64,000 nt of DNA, taken from contig VCMS01000120.1 in assembly GCA_022539475.1 (NCBI GenBank), forward strand, positions 62,001 through 126,000, given 5' to 3'. A program made the translations under genes and the position numbers. The stretch comes from Gracilaria domingensis (lineage: Eukaryota > Rhodophyta > Florideophyceae > Gracilariales > Gracilariaceae). A model generated the notes under the pieces. It did no database searches and had not been told where the DNA came from. It saw nothing but the letters and a program-made list of their open reading frames with translations. Positions 10,690-21,211 of this stretch are shown here, in pieces. The stretch's first letter is position 1, and every line of letters begins with the position of its first letter.

Positions 10690-11075
10690 CGTCTGGAAGG
10701 GGACCTTTCATGATCTCATCTTCCTCCTTCTTGCACAGCCGTCCCTGCTGAACCGTCTGTTTCGACGCAGAAGATCCCCTTGTGTCGACGGTCTGATTCA
10801 TCCGCAGAGAAGCCCTTTTCGACGCAGTGGGCTTCGTAGCGGAGGTAGACTTTGTTTGACCTGTCCGCTTCGTAGCTGGGGATACTCTCGTCTCCATAGA
10901 CGCTTCGTAACAGACGACGGACCTGCCCGCGGAGGTGGTACTGATGCGCTACCTCTCGGTGTTGATGAACTTCGAATTGGCTCCGTGCGGCTTGTCGGGC
11001 GTCATCACCTCACTCATAGCGCTCACCGTTCCTCCGCTTCGACGCCGGAATGCTGGCTGCCACCGGTTCCATCAT
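10690..11075 (-). pseudogene. N-terminal leader of the decayed ParB-like gene
   Basis: Minus-strand frames encode a basic, Ser/Thr/Lys-rich sequence (VSPATKRTGQTKSTSATKPT, then ASKRASLRMNQTV) preceded by a possible start (MMEPVAASIPASKRRNGERY) near 11.07 kb. Composition matches disordered DNA-binding leaders. Frames are interrupted. From 11076 to the gap no supported gene is seen. Confidence 0.35.
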
Positions 11076-11729
11076 TTTCTTATCCCAAGGAGCGGCCGTC
11101 CGAGATCCTGGATATATTGTGGAAGATCAGGCCCTCCGCCCGTAAGCGGTCGAACGGCTGACCGCTGTGGCGAGCTGATGAGAATTATTAGTAAGACTCG
11201 AGACCCACGAAGACCTGGGTCCAAATGCTTCCCCTGCAACTCGCGGCGTAGAACACTTTCCAATTCCCATGCAAACAACGCTTCCGCCGACTATCACCTT
11301 CCTTCATTCCTCAATAATCCATCGGTAGAGAAACCCGCCTTCCAGCCTTGCCAATAATCGAGTTCCTCCGCCCGAGTGCGAGGAGTCACGCTTTGCGTAC
11401 GCATTTCGAACACGAGTTGGCTTCATGTTGAACACTATTGCAGTGAAAGTGTATATCAACAAATACCGCTCGCTCTGGAACAACAACAACGGAGGCAGCT
11501 TTAAAAATGGCGACTTACGCTGGCAAGCCCCGCTTTCGGCAGCTCCTCCAGCGCACGCCAGCTCGTCCTGTCCTGGTCCGTGGCCGCTCCACAGCTGATT
11601 GTACGCTTTAGAGTCGTGGATTTTCGCGCAATATGACTCACGACGAGCAATGTCGCGTTCTCTAATCATGCTCTTCAAAATGCTTTGCATGATAGGGCGA
11701 AGTGAGTACACTCATTTCACTTCCATGTA

Positions 11730-12241
11730 NNNNNNNNNNNNNNNNNNNNNNNNNNNNNNNNNNNNNNNNNNNNNNNNNNNNNNNNNNNNNNNNNNNNNNN
11801 NNNNNNNNNNNNNNNNNNNNNNNNNNNNNNNNNNNNNNNNNNNNNNNNNNNNNNNNNNNNNNNNNNNNNNNNNNNNNNNNNNNNNNNNNNNNNNNNNNNN
11901 NNNNNNNNNNNNNNNNNNNNNNNNNNNNNNNNNNNNNNNNNNNNNNNNNNNNNNNNNNNNNNNNNNNNNNNNNNNNNNNNNNNNNNNNNNNNNNNNNNNN
12001 NNNNNNNNNNNNNNNNNNNNNNNNNNNNNNNNNNNNNNNNNNNNNNNNNNNNNNNNNNNNNNNNNNNNNNNNNNNNNNNNNNNNNNNNNNNNNNNNNNNN
12101 NNNNNNNNNNNNNNNNNNNNNNNNNNNNNNNNNNNNNNNNNNNNNNNNNNNNNNNNNNNNNNNNNNNNNNNNNNNNNNNNNNNNNNNNNNNNNNNNNNNN
12201 NNNNNNNNNNNNNNNNNNNNNNNNNNNNNNNNNNNNNNNNN
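11730..12241. other. assembly gap (512 N)
   Basis: An unbroken run of N. The right edge abuts a short GC-rich repeat, so the gap is probably a collapsed or unsequenced tandem array. Long frames reported across it are artefacts of unknown bases. Confidence 0.99.
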
Positions 12242-12430
12242 TGGGGGGTCCGGTCGGTTAGGGTAGCTACCCTAACACAACCTGACCCCCCCGTTCCGGG
12301 GGCATAAAAAGCACATTTTTTTAAAAAACCGCCAAACGTGGCCGCGGGACAGGGGTCCGGTTGGTTTAGGGTAGCCAACCCTAACACAACCGACCCCCCC
12401 CCCCGCGCCCTGTGGCACGTTTGTGTCCAC
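12242..12430. repeat. GC-rich repeat with TTAGGG-containing palindromes
   Basis: Two copies (12243-12297 and 12354-12403) share GGGGTCCGGTYGGTT, AGGGTAGC and CCCTAACACAACC blocks and end in a run of C. The first contains the perfect 20-base palindrome GTTAGGGTAGCTACCCTAAC. Only two units are visible before the gap; more may be hidden in it. Confidence 0.6.
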
Positions 12431-13739
12431 ATTTTGGACACATGCCGAGAAACCTCCAGAACACCTTCTTCGACACTTCCCTCCACTCAGTACGATGCCC
12501 CCGCCCGCCAACACGTTGCCCAACCGCTGTCCACGGGGATTCGGAGGGCAGAAAGCCTGTTACGTTCAGCAGGGTGTATCTTGAGTATTAGAGCGCTTCA
12601 AACGCACGACTTGGAGAGCGCTACGATGCTCGCATAATGTCTACGTCCACTAAAACCCGCTGCAACAGAAACATTTCAGGCATGTTGTAGCGTTCCCACA
12701 CCTCCCGAAACACAATCGGCTGCATTTCTCGCAAATAATTTGTTGCGAGCTCAGTATAAATCTATCAGAGAAGAATCAACTAATTTTTGCATCCAATTGA
12801 TCCTCAACTATTAACACAATACGCACCTTGGTACAATTTGTGTAGTTATTGACAGACTACACTGTTTAAACTGCTGAAAGCGGCGAAGAGACGTACCATG
12901 GAAGCCCGTCAACACCCGCACGCACGAAAGCGGTAATGCGCCGGGTTGAAATACAGAGACACAGAGTGACGGCAGTATGTAGCTACGTAAATACTGGCCA
13001 CCATTTTTTCCGGTGAAGATACAAATTCTATCGATCATCGGTTTTGATGATGAAGGTAAGGTATTACCTAATAGCATGAGCGCTCTCGCTCTGGGTTCAA
13101 TGTATATATCTGAATTTAATTCGTTCGTTGTGACGGTCTGGCAAACAACGATGGAGGCCGGCAACGACCATAGAATACCGTATTATAGGGTAAGAGAGCT
13201 CTCTACGGAATACTATAAATAACTATATGGAGTTCTGATAGCAACTACTACATGAGTCTCACAGGATTAGAGAACGGGGCTGTAGCAGCTCGTATGTGCT
13301 ACATTCATTCATTACAAAAGTGTATGAAACAAGGGGCGACAGAGTCGTAGCGGAAAGCAAAACAGATGGTAGGCATGAAAATCCTTCAGCCCGGCGTGCT
13401 TGAGCTGGTACCACATGACAATAGTTCCAATGTTGAAATCGTATCGCTCTACCTCCCGTTAACAAGGCCTGTCACCAACAATACACAAGAAGATATTAAT
13501 CGACGTGTTGTGGAGATACCGTAAATGCTGCCAATGGTGTTCGTTTTCTTCCGTTAAGAGCCGTGATAAAACTTCAGAGTCCCACTTCCAGAGCTATGAA
13601 TTGCTGCCCACGACTTTGTCGAGGAGCGTTTAAAGGCTCCAATCTGCCACCGAAGAGACGAAATAGAACTTTTATACATCATGCGCCACGATTGCACCTA
13701 TAATTAGTCAAAGCGACGTCCGAGTACTGAGAGAAATTG
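12431..13739. other. no supported gene
   Basis: Short unrelated frames only. This would correspond to the region beyond the conserved core of the transposase at 13.7-15.7 kb, but I cannot align it to the other copies. Confidence 0.4.
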
Positions 13740-15692
13740 TTCTGATTGGGGCCCTGTCGTGCGCTCCCGTCAGATTTCAAAGAATTCCTTCATGAAAGGA
13801 AAACCATGTCAAGGTCTTTGTATGCTTTGGCCTCCATCATTCAAAGGCGATCTGCCTCGGTGATGGTTTCATTCAGTGACCTGCCTTTCTTCGGCGTGGA
13901 AAATTCTATATGTAAACCTCTGGGAGAAAAGTTGCAATGCATGGGGGACAGATTAGCGTTTGTAAAGTTGCGGATTTGAGTACGTATCGTTTGAGATGAA
14001 CGTGACGCGGATGATTCTATTGCAGGGATTAGAGGCTCTGACTACAGGTTCTCGATTACTGGAGTATTAATCAGCTTCAATATGCCGAGATGCAAGTTGC
14101 GTAACTTTTCGAATAGAGGTCTCATTGTTTCCAACAGACTGCATAAAAACAACCTCTGGATCAATCCTACGGTCAAGAGGGTTTCGAGAGAGGGTTTCGA
14201 TGAACGACAGAATATGAGATATGTAATCAGAACGCTTGAGAGTATCCGCCTGAGATATCCTTTCGCACGACGGGGCGTCTTTCCGCCTCGTCTTTTTGTG
14301 CATGTTGTAGGATAGCTGTGTGTGCCTTTCGGATACTTTTCGTTTGCTTTTGAGAACGTCCGTTGAATGAGGTGGGAATAGGACTGCATAAAGATGAGCG
14401 AGGGGCTTTGCATCTATGACACGGGCTTTCCGTTTTGGTCCCATGAAGAATGGACAGAATGTCCTTAGCCTCAGGAATGTCCGCACAATAACTTGCAAGC
14501 AGAGGATGGCACACTCGACTTAGTTTGTCTTCCCCGATGAACTGAAAACCTTTCTGCGTGAGATTTAGAATGGGCTCCAGGACTTGACGAAGAGATTCTT
14601 GAAGGATTTGCATCCTGGACTCGCCTAGAGACTTGCTAGAAACAAATGGCATTGCGCCTGCTTCAGATGCGGAAACCTCGATCAGTGTGGTAGGGAAGTA
14701 TGCCACTACTGTGAGGTCATCACGGATACACTTACGGCGAAGCTCGTCGGAGAAGTTGGGAAATATGAGGTGAAGAGGATAGGCGGTAACCGATGTTTGC
14801 TTTAGAGTTGTTGAAGACTTATCGGTGTATACCTGCAGAAGACCTACGAAAGATTCACTGTAACTTATTTCTTGGGAGTACCACACTATTCTACTATCCA
14901 AAGAGCCCATGACCATTTCCTTAAGTTTTGAGGTGGCGTCTCTTGCGAGAGAGCCGGACATGGGGTGAGATATTTTCGTGGAGTGGGTCTGAGGTATAGG
15001 GTGGAAGAATTGTTTTCGTTGTTAGCCAACTGGAGCTGTTTCACAAGTGTCTGAACGGGGTCTCTCGTGTAGAGGGTGGCGCTGAACTTACATCCTTCTG
15101 GCGAGACAGTTCTGCGATTGAAACCGTCCTTTGAGGCGTATCGTTCGAAAATGGCGTTCTTCAGTTCTGTACAGCGCTTGGAACTTGTTACGGTCTCGTT
15201 GAATCGCTTTTGCGAGAATCGCGGGTCCCGAAGTAGCCCAATTAGCTCGTCCGCCTCACGATGACCAAGGTTGGAAGCTACTGAAGCCAGACAAACCGTG
15301 AGATAATCCATATGCAAATCACCAAGGGCCTCCTCAGAAGGCACTGGGCGGGAACTGCTTCCGTGTTCTCGCTCTAATGCCACGGGACCCGGGGAAGGAG
15401 AAACACAATGCGAAGTGTCCGGAATGGGAGGGGCGCACGGAGTGGGGTCGACGATGTCCTCGGACACTGGAGGCTCGGGAAGGCGACAAGGGGCAGTGAC
15501 CGTTTCGGAAGATGCGGGCGCGGGCGCGGAAAGCTTGAGACGCTTGCTTCTCCGAATGGGCCGGCTATTGTCGTCTTCCAGCGCTGCTTTCAGACGAAAC
15601 GGGCAATGGTTGACATGCTGTTGAAGAGATAAGACTCCTCGGCGAGTAACGAAGGGGCACCCACGCTTCTTATGTGTACAGTAGTAGACCAT
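13740..15692 (-). pseudogene. Plavaka-type transposase, diverged broken copy
   Basis: It starts at the ATG at 15692 with a Cys/His finger (YYCTHKKRGC...HVNHC). It then follows the B and C copies (21.2 and 45.9 kb) through the first catalytic block (VYTDKSSTTLKQTSVTAYPL), the second (CHPLLASYCADIPEAKDIL, then HGTKTESPCHRCKAP), a NLHLGILKLI block and a GLHIEFS/KGRSLN block near 13.85 kb. The C-terminal Glu block is not found. Frame changes lie near 14.9 and 14.4 kb, with further stops beyond 14.05 kb. It retains a Gln codon (CAA) exactly where both other copies have an in-frame TAG, so it serves as an outgroup. It is clearly older than the other two. Confidence 0.75.
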
Positions 15693-16062
15693 GGGAAGAA
15701 GAAATGAACGAGAAACGACGACAAAGACTGCAAGGGAAGGGAGTCCGAAGGGAGAAGGAGGTCGAGCGACAGTCAATATCGACGTGTTGCTCAGAACGGA
15801 GAATATATTTTGAGTTTAAATCACGTGCTTTCGTTCAAAAAGGAACGTAGGTACACCTCGACCTCAACACAAGGGTGTACTTCTCGTATTATCTACCACT
15901 GGTTATAAACCTGTGGTTTCCCAACGTTGTACGCTGTACACTTGTCCAATCTCGCACAGAAAAATAAATCTAATCCCTTCGCCGCCGCCGCCGCGCCTCC
16001 GACGTCCGAACTTCCGTTACCGTCGTGAGCCATGCCATTGATATCATCGCGTTATACTCCGC

Positions 16063-16135
16063 TCCGTCGTACGTTTTCCCGCCCTCCACTTTATGGAGGC
16101 TCCATAAAGTAGAGGGCGGAAGAAAGTAGGACGGA
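16063..16135. repeat. hairpin, arms of about 35 bp
   Basis: An imperfect inverted repeat. The inner arm CGCCCTCCACTTTATGGA pairs across a GGC loop with TCCATAAAGTAGAGGGCG, and the outer part TCCGTCGTAC pairs with GTAGGACGGA. First of a series of hairpins between the two transposase genes. Confidence 0.7.
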
Positions 16136-16279
16136 GTCATCCGTATCTCAGGGATGTATTCCGTGCAGTCTTTTCGTACGTTCTCCCATATCCTTCCACG
16201 TATCTTTGCTCTAAACTAACCAATCCTCACCGCGTTTCTTCGCGCTCTGCGACATGGAAACGGCAGGAAATAAGCTAAT

Positions 16280-16329
16280 CACCCTCAACTTCTTCTATTT
16301 GTTCAAGATATAGAACGAGTTGAAGGGTG
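16280..16329. repeat. hairpin, arms of about 19 bp
   Basis: CACCCTCAACTTCTTCTAT pairs with ATAGAACGAGTTGAAGGGTG across a loop of about 11 bases. Confidence 0.65.
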
Positions 16330-16411
16330 AAAACGGGAACCCGGTAACCCAAACCGACGACTGTAAGTACGCGACCAATAGTTCATTTCGTTGCGCCATA
16401 GGCTCTAGCTC

Positions 16412-17166
16412 TGCCTGTTCGCGATAGGCGATTCTGGTACTTGGTTGAGACATAGGTTTCTGTCTCGTTTATCGCATCTTGCGGTATGTTTGCTGCATGG
16501 GCATTCTCGGTGTCGTTGCTTGTGAGTTTTTGCTTCGAGACCTTTCGCGGTTTACGATGATATGGTCGGCTGGTAATCTAACCGATCCCTTTCCTGCTTC
16601 TTCTTCCGTTTGCGAGTTACCAGGTCCCTCGACTTTTCTAGCGCAACGTTTCTGTTTTGCTTTATCAATGGTACGTTCCATCGCAATTCAAATGTTTCCA
16701 ACGGAGCATTGACTAACTTATGGATACTTTCTGCTTGCGTATACAGGTAAACGACCAATTTTATTTCATCTCTCCAGATCCATCATCGATCTTGAGAGAC
16801 AAAATGAAATTGGTCGTTTTACTGCCTGACTGTTCGGGATAGGCGATTCTGGTACTTGTTTGGGATATAGGCTAGATTCTCGTTTATCGCGTCTTGCGGT
16901 ATGTTTGCTGCATGGGCATTCTTGGTGTCCTTGCTTGTGAGTTCTCGCTTCGACACCTTTCGCGGTTTACGATGATATGGTCGGCTGGTAATCTAACCGA
17001 TCCCTTTCCTGCTTCTTCTTCCGTTTGCGAGTTACCAGGTCCCTCGACTTTTCTAGCGCAACGTTTCTGTTTCGTTTTATCAATGGTACGTTCCATCGCA
17101 TTTCAAATGTATCCACCGGATCATTGACTAACTTATGGATACTTTCCGCTTGCGTATACAGGTAAA
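16412..17166. repeat. direct repeat, two near-identical units of about 340 bp
   Basis: Units 16412-16750 and 16823-17166 run from CTGCCTG and GGCGATTCTGGTACTTG to CTTGCGTATACAGGTAAA. They differ at scattered positions. Each ends with a TGACTAAC branch-site-like motif, a TATACAG acceptor-like motif and, immediately after, GTAAAC/GTAAAT, a donor-like sequence. Small frames of 70-77 residues in each unit are not convincing proteins. Confidence 0.75.
16749..16819. repeat. hairpin between the two direct repeats
   Basis: AAACGACCAATTTTATTTCA pairs with TGAAATTGGTCGTTT, and CTCTC with GAGAG, across a loop of about 20 bases. Confidence 0.7.
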
Positions 17167-17207
17167 TGACTTTTGATGCGTACGTAGCTCACGAATTGCA
17201 GGTGCAG

Positions 17208-17387
17208 GTTCCTCAAGTAGGGAACCATGCATCTGGGCATGGTTCCCTACATGAGGAACGGAGAGGATGAGGCGCTTCGCGTCTCATCCTCTCGGAGTGC
17301 GTATTTGTTCTACCGATACAGCACTATGGTGGAGGTGCAGTCTGCGGCATCTGCCGCAGATTGCGCCTACACCCGCTCCATCATGGG
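17208..17387. repeat. three consecutive hairpins
   Basis: 17208-17259: GTTCCTCAAGTAGGGAACCA against TGGTTCCCTACATGAGGAAC. 17261-17293: GAGAGGATGAGGCGC against GCGTCTCATCCTCTC. 17325-17387: ATGGTGGAGGTG with an inner CTGCGGCA/TGCCGCAG stem against the closing arm CACCCGCTCCATCAT. They abut each other almost without spacers, giving a strongly structured 180-bp block. It is not at a gene boundary that I can name. Confidence 0.7.
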
Positions 17388-17737
17388 GAAATGGTACATG
17401 TAATATAGCGAAGTAGTGGTTAGCAAAAGCGGTCGATAGAAGAATAGATACGAATAAAACGGTATGATTTCATAATGGGCATCATCTGTACTAGCACTAG
17501 TATTCCATGCGTTGCAGGGTATCATTCCGCAGAAGGTATCGTGTAATGTGCACCTTAATGGAAACTGAACCTAGACTTCGCGAAATACGGTTCAGGTAGC
17601 CCTCGACTAAATAACTAGCACGAGTGGAAAACCCCCCAGTATTTACTGCACAGAGATTCTGGACGACCCAAGCAATTATCTGCAAATTTTGAAATAATTG
17701 ATCTCGATATTTTTTCAAAAAATTTACTGGACGACCC

Positions 17738-18178
17738 TTGCCAATTTCTGGACGACCCTCGCCAAAAACTAGCATCTGCAAGAGACAGACGATGCTGGGG
17801 GCCACTGCATCTCGGTTCAGGAAGTATTGCATGCAAGTGAGGGTGAAGGGGCAAATGTACAACACTCTCCCGCATTATGATACTGAAGTCAACGCTGGTC
17901 ATGCCTGGATAGTTCCTGCTCCTTTCTGTGTAGCGGGCTATATCAATGACGCGTCATATCGTGAAGGTGATGAGGACAAGGAATTGGAAAAAATGGATTC
18001 TAACATGGCACGCAAACCAAATGTATTCATTCGCCAGCCCACAGAGTATCAGGCTACAACTTTGGGGCTTTTGGAGAACTACAGACTCCTCGTAGTCACG
18101 GCCTCAAGGGACATTAAGGAGCACGACGAAATTTACGTTGACTATGGACCCACATATCCTTGGGAAAGGTTAACCTAG
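17738..18178 (+). pseudogene. SET-domain protein, C-terminal fragment
   Basis: A 146-residue frame. It carries GYINDAS, then a KPNVFIR block, RLLVVTASRDIKEHDEIYV and DYGPTYPW. These correspond to the C-terminal half of a SET lysine methyltransferase domain: the N-D/H-A...NV motif that binds S-adenosylmethionine, the V-x-A-x-RDI strand, and the catalytic Tyr region GDEIxVDYGxxY. The N-terminal half (GxG and pre-SET) is missing upstream; the first 30 residues of the frame come from non-coding sequence with three CTGGACGACCC repeats. It is on the same strand as the next gene (18.6 kb). Whether it is a truncated host gene or transposon cargo is open. Confidence 0.5.
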
Positions 18179-18642
18179 GTTCTCAGACAATGTCCTTGGA
18201 CTTTGTATGGGCTCAATGTAGTGAGAAAAGCTTTTTGTTGAAGCAAATTGTATTGAACACTTCTGTTATGATTGCAGAAATACTACTCATATGTACACTC
18301 AAGATGTACTGTGTAACATACTGATGCATATAGTGGTATGAAAGATCGTTGAAAGTGCCGTACTTGTATATGCAGGGCGCAACATCCGGGAAAATCGGAC
18401 CAAGTCCGGAATATGGACCCGGGAAAGGTCCAAAAATTGAATGCCGATCCGCCACAAATGCTGCAGAATGCGTTTCTCCATATATGCAGTACGAGGTTAA
18501 ATTCCCCTCCCCTTCACATATCAGTCCTGCACACCGAGTACGTGACCCTCACATATCACTCTCAATCATATACCTTCAGTATCGTTCACGTTTCTATATC
18601 TGTTCCGTAATACTACCGCGCACGAAGGCCGAAGGATCTCGG
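18179..18642. other. intergenic, upstream region of transposon gene 2
   Basis: No coding frame is supported. The region between the SET fragment and the start codon at 18643 must hold the promoter of the downstream gene if it is expressed. Confidence 0.4.
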
Positions 18643-21195
18643 ATGGCTCCTCAACGTGCGGAGCATGCAGGTGGTAAACCGCGAAAGGCATCGGTACCGC
18701 CGGAGCGCTGGGATACTGGGGTGGCCAAACGTAGGAGCGCGGTCGTCTCACGAAGTAGTGCTACTAATTGGAGAGGCAGCCGAGGCCGAGCACCTCGTGC
18801 TGGACTTCGCAAACCAAAATCTTCATCTACAGTATCGGAAGTAAAACCGAGAAGGAGGTCAGGAGCTTCCACATGCACTACGGAACGCACAGTAAGTGAA
18901 ACCGTCCAAGCCAAGGATAGTGCAATGCGTGGGCCTGTTACACGTCACATGGCTGCAATGGAAGAGGCAAGGGTCAGTGATGATGGAAATGTAGATGTCA
19001 TAGCGATGAAAGGAAATCAGAGAAGAACGGCTGTACGTCAGAATGTAAGGAGGACAAGAGGCAGTGGAGGAACAGAAGGTCCTCGTATCGATGATTGTTT
19101 CGACAAGGTGAGAACTGCGGATGACAATGCGGAGATGGAAACCGTGGATTGCTCCATCGTGAGAGCCGAACCTAGAGCCGAACCTGGGGATAGGGAGATA
19201 CCCAGAAGCGCTGCCGGAACAGAACGTAACAGTTATGATTCGAGAAAAGTGAAGAGGAACGAGAAAATGAATGAGGGTGTCTCTCGTGCCAAGAAAGGCA
19301 GTGGGAGAAAGGAGCGGGAGTCCACGGACGCAGTAGATATCCCAAGTGACGTCGACGACAAGGATAACGTGGAGGCGAACGATAACGTGGACGCCGGAAA
19401 TGCAACGCATATGGCTCCCATCGAAGGCAGGCATGATTCCGTCCCTCATATTGAGTCCAGACACAAGGAAGACGAAGACGAAGACGAGATACAACCGACA
19501 CCAGTCACACGTGAGTCACAGAGAAACAGGTTCAATCAGGTCAGAAGAAGGACGAACCATGGAAATGAGAATAGACGGGTGGGGAACGATCGGCAACCTG
19601 TCATAGCAAACCCCCGTAGAGAAGTATGGAACGATAAAGATGTTGATCGTGGTGCTTTGTCCCGGAGCTTTTCCCTGCATGGTGCAATGGAAGAAGATGA
19701 AGATGAATCCCTTACTCCGCGATACGAGCTTTTGGAAAAGATCGGGAAACTGAAGGGAGATCTGTATCGTACAATAGAGGACAAGCAAAGTCTGAAAATG
19801 AGCGTATGACTTGCTCAGAAGAACATAGAGCAACTGGAGGTTAAGGTCAGAGAACAAGAGGTTCTCATACACTCTTTGGGAGAGGCTCTCAGACGTGGAG
19901 GGAAAAGGAACGAACTTGACAGTAACAAGAGCAGGAAGCGGTACAACATTGACGTGAACGACGAGTTTGTTGGTGTTGCGAAGACCGTCTATGACTCCAT
20001 ACTTCAATACGCCAAAGACGAGACAAGAGAGCTATGCTTCGAGACGTGTATACCCGCAAGGAACTGGAGCAACCGAAGTGAGACAGTTGGACCTGAGAAA
20101 GACGACAGTGTGCTGGTTGTTGATGGGAAGGAGATAGTGCCACGGTGCCCAATGGATCTTTCCATGGAGATGAGGGCGTACACGCCATCCGTACGTGGTG
20201 GAGGCGACCATTTGTTGATGCAAATTGTGGAGACGGAGGTAATGAAGCCACGTTCGGAATCTATCCGAGGAATGAAAATGGAAAATGACTGTGTGAAACA
20301 GTTAACGCACGACATTTGTTTGCGCAGAAGGTTGAAACAGGCTTTAAGTGATGCAATAGGTGCTCGAAAACGCCATGCGAAGGAGAAGTTATTGATGGGA
20401 CTAGGTTACGACATGCTTGTAAGGACCCCGATAAAAAATGATGAAAGGGAGCAGAACAAGTATGGAATACAAACCAGAGAGGTACTTGAAAAACTCCTAC
20501 CCAAAGATGCAAATGGATGTGAGATTCTGTCGTCGTGGAGAACTCAGAAGGTAGAAGATATATGTTTCTCGGGCTGTAACCCATATCATGCAACCGAAGA
20601 TGAACCATGTGACTTGCTTTTTCGGAACAGCCTGAGCTTGGAGGTGCTGCGTGAGTTCATGGGCTACGACGTTTTACAAACAAGTTCGAGGAATACCGAA
20701 GAGAGGGATCCAGTGGATGGAACAATTATGCATCTGGCACGTCTTGATGCCTGGATAGCGTCCGTTGTTCGCGCGACAGAGTCTGAACGAGGGAGAGGTG
20801 GTAAGAGACAAGTGTTGTTCTCCAACTTGTTCGGGAAATATCTACCACTGGTACTTGAGAGTATACTGAAGACCGTGAGGGTCCGCATGCAGCAGAGTTA
20901 TCCAACAGAGTTCAGAAATGGCCCATCGAATGCTGAAGATGCGCGGCATGGAAATGATGACCGGGTGGGCACTGTGGTTTACTGGATTCCGTCGAAAAGG
21001 AAACTGTACCTTGCTGTCCGAGAAGATGTGTTTATGGGAGAGATCTCTGAGAAGCTCGGAGCTGTACTGGATTGCTATGTTGGATGCTGCAGTCGGGGAG
21101 ACCGTATGTTCTACGACATAACTGCAGAGAGGAATGTGAGGGAAAGGTCTGTGCAAGAAGGATTACATGAGGAGAATTGGATAGAACGTCACTAA
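18643..21195 (+). pseudogene. transposon gene 2: 850-codon protein with one in-frame TGA
   Basis: A single frame runs from the ATG at 18643 (MAPQRAEHAG) to the stop at 21195, interrupted only by TGA at 19807-19809 (codon 389). Residues 1-330 are highly charged and Arg/Ser/Glu-rich, with KRRS, KPRRRSGA and EDEDEI runs, probably disordered and nucleic-acid binding. Residues about 365-420 form a heptad-rich coiled coil in which the TGA falls. The C-terminal 430 residues look globular (FETCIPARNW, CFSGCNPYHA, GTVVYWIPSKRKLYLAVRED, CYVGCCSRGDRMFYDIT). No known domain is recognised. Its end is 16 bp from the end of the convergent transposase. The last 150 residues recur at 49132-49581, so it belongs to the transposon. 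Confidence 0.65.
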
Positions 21196-21211
21196 TGCAT
21201 TATGGTTTACG

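Noticed and set aside
12242-12430. Chromosome end (telomere)
   Set aside because: Only isolated TTAGGG inside palindromes, not a tandem array, and unique sequence lies on both sides.
11599-12486. Long frames spanning the N run
   Set aside because: They exist only because unknown bases contain no stop.
16412-17166. CRISPR array
   Set aside because: Only two long units with a hairpin between; no short regular repeats with unique spacers.
18349-18642. N-terminal extension of transposon gene 2
   Set aside because: The extra 98 residues lack protein-like composition; the ATG at 18643 begins a typical basic leader.
19807-19809. TGA as selenocysteine, or TAG/TGA reassigned to sense
   Set aside because: No selenoprotein context is visible, and both codons end other genes here (TGA at 53617 and 4780, TAG at 6279), so the standard code applies.
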